From Stictocephala bisonia (lineage: Eukaryota > Arthropoda > Insecta > Hemiptera > Membracidae), in contig JAQJVL010002707.1 of the NCBI GenBank assembly GCA_035578905.1, forward strand, positions 21,126 through 85,125: a stretch of DNA of 64,000 nucleotides, given 5' to 3'. The notes beneath the pieces are model-generated. The model had not been told where the DNA came from, did not search any database, and was given only the letters and a program-made list of their open reading frames with translations. The translations under genes were made by a program, and so were the position numbers. Positions 56,505 to 64,000 of this stretch are shown here, piece by piece; positions within the stretch are counted from its first letter, which is position 1, and each line of letters starts with the position of its first letter.

Positions 56505-58683
56505 CAGGGTGTCCCATAAGTAAAGTGCCAAACTCTGGGAAAAGGTTATATGGGTCAAAATAAAGAGAAAAGGAAGAATAATTTTTTTCCAAAAACGCTT
56601 TGTTTACCAGATATCCGCCATTTTGAATTTTTTACAAAATAATTTTTATCTTTATTTTTCCAACCAATCTTTATAAAACTCGGTAAGTATGTTAAAATAA
56701 CAGAGACCTACTGTAGAAAAGATTCAACTTTGTCCAATTTAAAATTTCAAAATGGCGGCCATTTTAAACTTTTAAACCAAAATGTCGGAAAAACGGTAAA
56801 GAATACAAAAATTCACTATGAACAATTGTTTTTAAACAATTTTATTTCTAATCTGTCAACACCAAAAACATGACAATCGGACAAAAAATAACCGAGATAC
56901 ATTAAAATGTGTGTTAAGAGGTAGCAACAAATCCATTTGTTGTAAATAGCCCCAATCAGCTGATCAGCTGATTAAAATAAACTGATGAAAAAACATGTGG
57001 TTGTTGAGTTGTATTGTTGCATTGTTGTTATCATTGTTTTGTTTACTTCAAATGTCATTAATGTGATAAGGTTAGGTTGAAATTCTGTTTGTTCAAATGC
57101 CGAACCATAGTTATTCTAATCTTGAGCTAACTGATATTCATTTTATTTATGGCTTAGCTAATGGGAATTCGCGTGAGGCATGCCGCCTTTACGCAGAAAG
57201 GTTTCCCAACCGACGAATTCCATGTAGGAAAGTGTTTGTAAATGTGCACAGGAATTTGAGGGAACGAGGAACACTAAAATTTACTGAGAAGACTGGACGG
57301 GCTGTTTCTGTACAGACATTAAATAATCAAGCAATAGTTTTGACGGCCGTGGAAGAAGACCCAAGTACTAGTGTTATAAGAATATCGCTTGAACATGGTA
57401 TTACAAAAAGTTCAGTGTGGCGGATTCTACATAATCAGCAGTTGTATCCTTACCATATCCAAAGGGTGCAATGCCTAACTGATAGGGACTTTCCACCCCG
57501 TATTAACATATGTCAATGGTTCTTGCAACAGATCGCATTACTTCCTCTGTTTCTCTCCAACATTTTATTTACCGATGAGGCTGGGTTCTCTAGAGAAGGT
57601 ATTTTTAATTATCATAATAATCACTCCTGTGCCGATGAAAACCCTCATGAAATATCACAAAGAAGGCATCAAGTGCGCTTTTCTCTCAATGTTTGGATAT
57701 GCATTGTTGGGGACAATCTCATAGGGCCATTGTTTTTACCCAACCGACTTAATGGTGTGTCTTACTTAAATTTTTTAACACAAGATCTTCCCGAACTGCT
57801 AGAAAACTTATCCCTTTATTTGAGAAACAATATGTGGTTTATGCAAGACGGTGCACCACCACACTTTTCATTGGATGTAAGGCGACATTTAAATCAAGTG
57901 TTTGGAAACAAATGGATAGGGCGGATGGCCCCATCCCATGGTCTGCCAAGTCTCCTGACATTAATCCCCTGGATTTTTTTGTATGGGGCTATTTAAAATC
58001 TTTTGTGTACCATACCCCTGTTGACAATATTGAGGATTTAAGGGAACGAATTGTAGCAGGTTGCGAGGTGATGACAAAAGCCTGGGGTATTTGAAAGAAT
58101 GAGGGTGTCTATGACAAAGAGGTTGAATTGTGTCATAGAAATGAATGGAGGACACATGGAACATTTGTTGTAATTGAAAACTTTTAAAAGCTATCTTGTG
58201 TTAAGATTTTATTTTGTGTTTAATTAGTTTTCTCATTTTTTTTAAACCATGATGTGTTGTCACTCAATAAATGGTTTCAATGTATCTAGGTTATTTTTTG
58301 TCCGATTGTCATGTTTTTGGTGTTGACAGATTAGAAATAAATTGTCTAAAAACAATTGTTCATAGTGAATTTTTGTATTCTTTACCATTTTTCCGCCATT
58401 TTGGTTTAAAAGTTTAAAATGGCCGCCATTTTGAAATTTTAAATTGGACAAAGTTGAATTTTTTTTCTACAGTAGGTCTGTTATTTTAACATAGACCTAC
58501 TTACCGAGTTTTATAAAGATCGTTTGGAAAAATTTAAAGATAAAAATTATTTTGTAAAAAATTCAAAATGGCGGATATCTGGTAAACAAAGCGTTTTTGG
58601 AAAAAAAATTTCTTCTTTTTCTCTTTATTTCGACCCATATAACCTTTTCCCAGAGTTTGGCACTTTACTTATGGGACACCCTG
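56505..58683 (+). mobile_element. Tc1/mariner-type element with ~400-bp TIRs (DD41D-like)
   Basis: TA at 56,503-56,504 and 58,684-58,685 flank the ends CAGGGTGTCCCATAAGTAAA and its complement. The two arms match for about 400 bp (to about 56,905 and from about 58,280) with few differences, far longer than usual mariner TIRs of ~30 bp. Length 2.18 kb. It splits the tandem-repeat block that resumes at 58,686. An older relative lies at 3,454. Confidence 0.92.
57097..58173 (+). pseudogene. Tc1/mariner transposase, DD41D-like, two frameshifts
   Basis: ATG 57,097, MPNHSYSNLELTDIHFIYG. The N-terminal helix-turn-helix pair includes NRRIPCRKVFVNVHRNLRER and TKSSVWRILHNQQLYPYH. Catalytic motifs: NILFTDEAGFSREG (near 57,560) and WFMQDGAPPHFS (near 57,835); after a one-base change near 57,925, KSPDINPLDFFVWGYLK. 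Counting from the Asp of MQDG to that of PLD gives 41 residues between, hence DD41D-like. A second change near 58,085 separates the last ~30 residues, to TAA 58,171-58,173. Inactive as it stands. Confidence 0.9.
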
Positions 58684-58685
58684 TA

Positions 58686-59040
58686 TATTTACCAGTTCTT
58701 ATAAAATGTTCGAGGCGAGAACTCTACAAAACGAAGTAGAGAAATCTTACTAGTTAGCTCGCTATACGACTAGGAATAGTCATGTGTATTCAACATATCT
58801 CGCAAGAAGTTTCAAGAATGTTTTACCGGACCCGTCGAACAGTGCGTCTACATTTTTACAGCCATCACGCAGTAAATCTCCAGAATGTTTTACTGGGCCA
58901 GTCGGCCAGTGCGTCTACTTTCTATTTCGTTTGGTACAGTCATTCGCGAAACTTTATAAAATGTTCGAGGCGAGAAATCTACAACCGAAGTGGAGAGACT
59001 TACTAGTTAGCTCGCTGTACAACTAAGAGTATATATCCAA
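58686..59040. repeat. Diverged direct repeats upstream of U2
   Basis: TATAAAATGTTCGAGGCGAG occurs near 58,700 and 58,953, each followed by CTTACTAGTTAGCTCGCT about 45 bp later. TTTTACYGG-CC-GTCG-CAGTGCGTCTAC occurs near 58,820 and 58,880 and once before the transposon (56,452). No ORF. Confidence 0.8.
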
Positions 59041-59211
59041 CAAAGAAGAAGGAATCAGATCGAGTCTCGGAACCGATTCTTTTTTTTAACCTATAGCCGG
59101 TCGGTAGCCCGATAGGTAGCAAAGACATATGAATCGGGAATCCGCCGCATAGCCAAATCGAATTAAACACACCGGCTTCCCAACGGTGAACGGGTAGTGA
59201 AAAAAAATATC

Positions 59212-59246
59212 TATATAAACCCGTGAACTAGCATTGTACGATCAGT
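59212..59246 (+). promoter_or_regulatory. TATA box and TCAGT initiator of U2
   Basis: TATATAAA at 59,212-59,219 and TCAGT at 59,242-59,246. The A of TCAGT is 30-32 bases from the TATA box, the standard core promoter distance, and TCAGT is the common arthropod initiator. ATG 59,263 follows after a short leader of about 19 bases. Confidence 0.75.
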
Positions 59247-60219
59247 CATCTCAACAGCTACGATGGAATATTGTGCTACACGCAGCGTTCAAATCGATGA
59301 CTGTATTAAAGAAGCATCAGTCTCGCCGACGCCTTGGTACATGGATGAACAAGGAGATGAAGAGACCGAGCCTGTTTCCGAGTCGCCAGACGTGTTTGTG
59401 CTGGACGAGTACATGGCGAACGATTGTATACAACACGCGAGATTGGCCACAGAGGGAGTGAATTTATCAATAAAATGCAAGGACTTCTCACCCAGTCTAA
59501 TCGTTAGATTCGTTCTGGAAAACTGCAACGGCGTGCCGGCTATAGTGTCACACAGCTATAGGAATTCTATGGACGGATTCAACGGAGGAAAGAGTTTCAT
59601 GGACTACATCATCTATCTGAAACGTCTGCCTGGATCACAACGCTGCTGCAAGAGGGACTGTGACCAAGTGGGATCTGCCGTACACATCGGAGCAACCAAA
59701 TCACTGAAAGGTATGTGTAACTCACTCTTGCTTTGAAGTGTCAAGGAAATGAAATTTGAAATCTTTGACTGTAGTAGAAAGAAAGAAAATCAATTTTTAA
59801 GTTTACAAAGGTTCAAGTTAACAATTTAATATATCGGAAAAGAAAGTTTTACATAGGCTTTTTTATACCTATGCGTAAAACTAATCAAATGAACATTACA
59901 TTACAATTTAACTTAGAAAGGTACTTGCATATAATTTATTATTAGAAAAAAATAACAAAAATGTATATTCTATACTAAACAAAAATAATAATAATTCGTT
60001 AAATACCGACTATTACATAGAAAAAAATCATTAAAAAAAGAAGACATATTCCTATAACAGTGAAAAATAAAAATAGATTATTCAAATAAAGAAAGTAAGT
60101 GAGTACCATGAGTTTTTAATTTTAAAATATATATTAGTTACTTATGAGGGTTTGATGTTATTGGATGGAGTCAAGTAAATTAGTATTAGTTACGGAAGTA
60201 AAGCATAGAAGTAATCGAG

Positions 60220-60835
60220 TTGTCAGGTGTAGATTGACTTGAGGGGGTCCCCCGCGTAATCATGGTTGGTCCCTAACAGCCAGGCATAGACACGCTTTTT
60301 GTACACACTGTGACTGACAGTGCCAAGTAGATCCCTTATCTCCCTCGGTATGTTGCGATACAAAACATTTGCAAGGTAGAAGGAATTCGTATTGTTTACA
60401 GATTTAACCGTTCTAAGGACTTGGACACCAACATTCAAGGCATTTCTTGTTCTGTAATTATGTGAAATAGCAGTAGATATTAAATCGGAATGATGAAAAA
60501 TGAAATTTAGAAGAGTTTTAATGAATATATGTCTTATAATGAGAACACCTGTTTCTTGAAAAAGTAAATCAGATGAAAACATTTTTATCTTATGGAAGCC
60601 TGTCTTCAAAATAGATTTTTGGATAACAGATAACGGTTCTACTATAGATTTAAAAGCCCCTCCCCAAGAACTAATACCGTATTCTAAAATGGATTGAACG
60701 TATGCAAAATATACAATTTTAATTTCATGAGTTTTTAAAAATGTACCTAATTGTTTAAAAACGTATATGAACTTTCTTAGTTTAGCCTTTAACATATCTA
60801 TATGTTTTTCCTACCGTAGCTGGTTAAAAGTTTTC
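60220..60835 (-). mobile_element. LINE D, 3' fragment, antisense in U2 intron 1
   Basis: Minus strand 60,795 to 60,223 is an open frame with the RT C-terminal region: KLRKFIYVFKQL, YVQSILEYGISSWGGAFKSI (the IxxYGxxxWG motif), HNYRTRNALNVGV and NVLYRNIPREIRDLL. No catalytic motifs are included. 3' end near 60,220 with no clear tail. Frame intact for 190 codons, so not very old. Confidence 0.82.
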
Positions 60836-61189
60836 CCCATTTTAGTGCAGTTGTTTTGTCCAGGTATCTACTGTGCCAAACACGTTCCACAACTTGGGTT
60901 GGGCGATCAAGTACTTATGTACAATCCACTACTCATTTCTTTCACGGCACATGTGAATAAATGTCCTCTCTGCGATGGACATCGGTGAAATGTACGGCCG
61001 GTGAGGTGAGAATACTACAAACCTTATTCACCGATGCCACTGCCGAAGATATGGACTCCACTTTCCTGAAGAAGTCGGGCAACAACAAACTCTGTGAATT
61101 TACCTCACTATTGGCCACGCTTCGATTTAATAATTTAATACACATACCTGATCCATGGGTGATTTCAAATCTGGTGCTTTGTAAATAGG

Positions 61190-61640
61190 TAATTATTTTT
61201 AAAGACGATTTAATTTTAATAAAGTTAGTTTTCTTTGTTTTAATGTAAATATTACCCTAGGTTAAGTTATTGCAGTCATTTGTAAAAATGGCTTATACCA
61301 TTTATTTGTCTTTTCTAAGATATTGTTGATGTATATATTTTAGTTATTTTTATCTTCCCCAATTTATTATTTTGTTGTTTTGTTATATTTGTTCTATTGT
61401 ATTCTCTTCATGTGCTGCGGACGGCTGCTCAGCTTGTATGTAAAATGTCAGACCGGCCTCTTAATAATGTATGTTATATTAATTGATTGTAACCTAACCA
61501 CACTACTGGTAAGAGTGGTTAGGGAATTCAGAGCCTTTTAACTGTATTGCATATTGTAATTTAATGCTGAATAAACTCATTATTTCATTATAGACATTTG
61601 TAAGAATACAAATTATTATACTTGTATCACTAGACTATTC
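61190..61640. other. AT-rich interval inside U2
   Basis: No coding sense. It includes GTGCTGCGGACGGCTGCTC (near 61,411) and AATGCTGAATAAACTCAT (near 61,561), the latter with a poly(A) signal, so a LINE 3' UTR may be inserted here. It separates two readable parts of U2. Confidence 0.35.
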
Positions 61641-61998
61641 ATTTCCTTTCCAAAGTCAACTGAATATGACGAATCGTACAGCAACATAACGTGTAGCGAC
61701 TGCTACAACGTCTTAGAAGTTGATATCGTTTCCATGAACCTAACCTCAAATACACGTTGCGACCGTCCCTACTGGGATCTGGCCGACACTCTCCACAAGT
61801 GAAGCTGATGAGTTGAGTTGGTTACATGGTAAGCCCACTATGAATATAAGCGGTTATTTGTCAGCTATTACATATCTTATTAGAAAGCTGTCTCTTCTCA
61901 CAGAATATGTGCCAGAAATGTTCACCAAATCTATGCCCGTCATTGACGATCTCGTAAGCGATTTTGTATGGCAGCCAAGAGATAATCTCCCACTGAAC

Positions 61999-62632
61999 TA
62001 CAACGCTATCATGTGTACGTAGCTTAAGTAAATGCACTTCTGCTTGCGTTACAGATTCGGGTCAAACAATCTCATCTACACTCTTTAGCACGTGCTGCTG
62101 TTTCAAACTCAATTAATTACCAGTCTGGTCCGTCTGAAAATGCAGAGCAGTGACAATTACAGCTCACAGTTACTGCTCTAAAAACTCCGTTGGTGTCTTA
62201 TGTATCATTCGTAACAGGTATTTAGACAATCATAATATTGAGTAGGAAACTAAACTAGTGGAATGCACATCTTACCGTACAAAATCTAGGCCCAGTTGGA
62301 ACTTCTTCGACGCTGATTGATATTCACAAACGAACTTTACAACTGTGTTTGATATGTTTTATTGCGGTCGAGTCACGTCTCTTGGACGTATTTTACGAAT
62401 TATACTACAAGCATCAAGTGAAAATGTTTTACCGACCCGACTGAACCTTCTAGAGAAAATTATTTCTTACAAATTGTGGGAGGTTGGATTTCGGGGTATA
62501 TATATATATATATATATAAAATATATATATAGCGCCTATAGCTTCGCGTCAGCCCCTTTCCTATAGCTTCTTCTGATGCTCATTATTATGGACAAGAAGC
62601 TATAGTAGTATGCGCGCGAACCATACTCTACC
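61999..62632. repeat. Right copy of the duplication bracketing U2
   Basis: 61,999-62,059 and 62,439-62,632 together equal 55,504-55,751. The intervening 62,060-62,438 is unique to this side. The second part contains a TA microsatellite (62,497-62,530) and TATAGCTTCTTCTGATGCTC. Confidence 0.88.
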
Positions 62633-63130
62633 TAAGCCTCCTCAGGCCCAATGTGTCAAATATGACACAAATATAAATTAATTTATTCCTACTGTACTGC
62701 GTATAGGATTGAGTTGGTAGTAGTTCTCCAGATTCCCGCTAGATACCAGCACTGCCGAGTACTGCTCAGTTGAATTGTTTTTGCTACTGTCAGTGAACAT
62801 CTAAGATGGCTGACAACCCATTTGGCAGACTACCACTAACCTCTCAAAGTAAGTAAATAATTAAAATATGAAAATTTAGATATTACGAGTTGCAAAAAAA
62901 TGGGAGTACTCTTCAATTACTATACAATGACATGGTGTAAAAGATTTAGCATGGTTTCAGTTGCTTTTTGGTTATTTTAGCGTTTGAAATTTGATGTGTC
63001 AAATATGACGAAGTGGGACCCTGATTTGTGCCTCCGGAGTGCCAATACTCCTGAATTCAGCCTCCCATGATTTGTGAAGAATAATTTTCTCGAGAAGGTT
63101 CAGTCGGGTCGGTAAAAGATTTTCATTCTT
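62418..63130. mobile_element. Inverted-repeat unit, possible non-autonomous element
   Basis: 62,418-62,490 (AAAATGTTTTACCGACCCGA onward) pairs with the complement of 63,050-63,128. Inside, GTGTCAAATATGAC occurs near 62,658 and 62,996, and CCTCCTCAGGCCC near 62,638 faces CTCCGG near 63,031. In the middle an ATG (near 62,805) reads MADNPFGRLPLTSQ up to AAGTAAGT, like the first exon of a gene. A deleted DNA transposon is plausible. Confidence 0.5.
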
Positions 63131-64000
63131 TACTTGCGGTAATACTCGTAAAACACGTCTACGAGACGTGGCTAGACCGCCATCTATGGCTTGACTTTGT
63201 TTGACTTACGAATGAAGCCCAAGTTGCGGGTCGGAAAATGTTTGTTGCTTTACTTTGAGTCGGCAACTTACAAATGTCAGAACAAGTTACGTTCTATGAT
63301 TTTACTAAACCGACTACTCACTTCAACGATGTGACACTTTGTGTGACGAACTGAGATGATTACGAATGTGTATTTCAAAGCTTCAACGATGTGACTTTGT
63401 GTGACGAACGAAATACATTAATTGTCTGTGAAATCATCACTCGGTGAGTCTTACAAATCAGCGTTCTCGCCGTTGTATTTAGGCGTGAAACGTGTTTTGT
63501 ATCAAGACTCACGATTGTGACGATATATCTCAGACTTTGTATGTAACTCCAGTTTTCCACCGATGTTTGATACATACGAACAACCTAGGTCCTGTCCTAT
63601 CCTATCACCACTGAAGGCTGGGCCTTTATATCTTGTGGTGCTTGTTGTAACGAGTTACGTCCTGGAATCGAAGAACACACAGATTATGAAATAAAACCGA
63701 CTTCACAATAAGAATTCTGTGAAAGTGTTGGATACAAGAACGAACTGCACGTATTCAGTAAAATAACAAAATCAAACACAACGCATGAAACAATAGAAAA
63801 TTTTTGTTCAAGTTATTAAATATGACGTTTGTTTTTCAATGCATCTAAATCAAATGTACTCGTTTCGAATAATTTAATGTCCAGATGGAAACAAAACAAC
63901 TGACCAAATGTAACTGAATCTACAAAGAGAAGCACGTCGTTATATAGCTGAGGAAAAATATAATAATTCGATCGGGCTTCGGATTTATTTTTTTATACAA
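63131..64000. other. Unassigned, moderately GC-rich, small direct repeat
   Basis: CTTCAACGATGTGAC followed by TTTGTGTGACGAAC occurs near 63,321 and 63,381. No ORF above 66 codons and none that looks real. The block probably continues beyond the window. Confidence 0.4.

Larger units (their letters stand above)
59263..62022 (+). pseudogene. U2: multi-exon Cys-rich gene of unknown family, broken
   Basis: Not recognised. Exon 1 (59,263-59,710) starts at ATG MEYCATRSVQIDDCIKEA, has an acidic stretch, then CKDFSPSLIVRFVLENC and RCCKRDCDQVG. A donor (AAAG/GTATGT) pairs with an acceptor (TTTGTCCAG, 60,855-60,863); the join is in frame (phase 1) and continues IYCAKHVPQLGLGDQ and NKCPLCDGH, so a zinc-binding fold is likely. 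TGA at 60,986 breaks it; a shifted frame continues AGEVRILQTLFTDATAEDMD, and later NITCSDCYNVLE (near 61,680) and MNISGYLSAITYLIRKLS (near 61,840) up to TAG 62,022. A 38-41-base candidate intron (GTACGT...TTACAG, about 62,013-62,052) could extend it further. Intron 1 holds a LINE fragment. Origin unclear: captured viral, transposon cargo or host. Confidence 0.55.

Noticed and set aside
4779..62022. Naming U1 and U2 as genes of a specific virus group (nudivirus, herpes-like, nimavirus-like)
   Set aside because: GC shift, repeats and Cys clusters are suggestive, but I see no diagnostic motif of any group; a named assignment would be a guess.

Overview
This is about 64 kb of an animal nuclear genome, almost certainly an arthropod and most likely an insect. 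I base that on the mix of transposable elements (four piggyBac-type elements, three mariner relics, a pogo/Tigger-type element, two MULE relics, a jockey-type LINE, a Helitron helicase), on GT-AG introns, and on one promoter with a TATA box and an arthropod-style TCAGT initiator. A hemipteran is a guess. I see no intact ordinary host gene, no rRNA, no CRISPR. Nearly everything is mobile DNA or its debris, much of it nested.

Layout. 1-4.5 kb: two LINE fragments, tandem repeats, a remnant of a long-TIR Tc1/mariner element and a mariner relic. 4.8-6.5 kb: a GC-richer broken gene of unknown family (U1). 7.1-9.3 kb: piggyBac pB-1, complete to its TTAA sites with one nonsense codon. 9.8-12.4 kb: two exons of a MULE relic whose intron holds a second partial copy of U1 and a LINE tail. 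12.6-13.9 kb: mariner. 14.3-15.1 kb: another unknown intronless broken gene (U3). 15.3-18.9 kb: piggyBac pB-2, apparently at ATAA rather than TTAA, with a deleted mariner inside. 18.95-25.5 kb: a 6.5 kb TIR element holding a pogo/Tigger transposase and a second, unrelated transposase-like gene.

25.5-51.9 kb: an AT-rich tandem array (monomer near 150 bp, orientation flipping) into which many elements have inserted: a chimeric retrocopy at 26.7-31.8 kb, piggyBac pB-3, a MULE with 9-bp target duplications, piggyBac pB-4 beside a 311-bp perfect inverted copy of its own end, and a Helitron helicase. A 1.76-kb repeat occurs on both sides of the region (32.7 and 52.9 kb).

54.7-64 kb: GC-richer sequence with small ORFs, degenerate repeats, a DD41D-like Tc1/mariner with ~400-bp TIRs, and a multi-exon Cys-rich gene of unknown family (U2) with its own TATA/initiator promoter, bracketed by duplicated sequence.

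The strongest candidate for something new is 26,687-31,765: an intact 650-codon ORF of unknown origin fused directly to the 3' three kilobases of a jockey LINE, sharing one poly(A) tail and one 11-bp target-site duplication. That is the expected product of LINE reverse transcriptase switching onto a second RNA, for which a viral RNA is the obvious but unproven source. U1, U2 and U3 are further gene-like blocks that do not look like standard transposon genes; endogenised viral genes are one explanation, but I could not assign a family to any of them.
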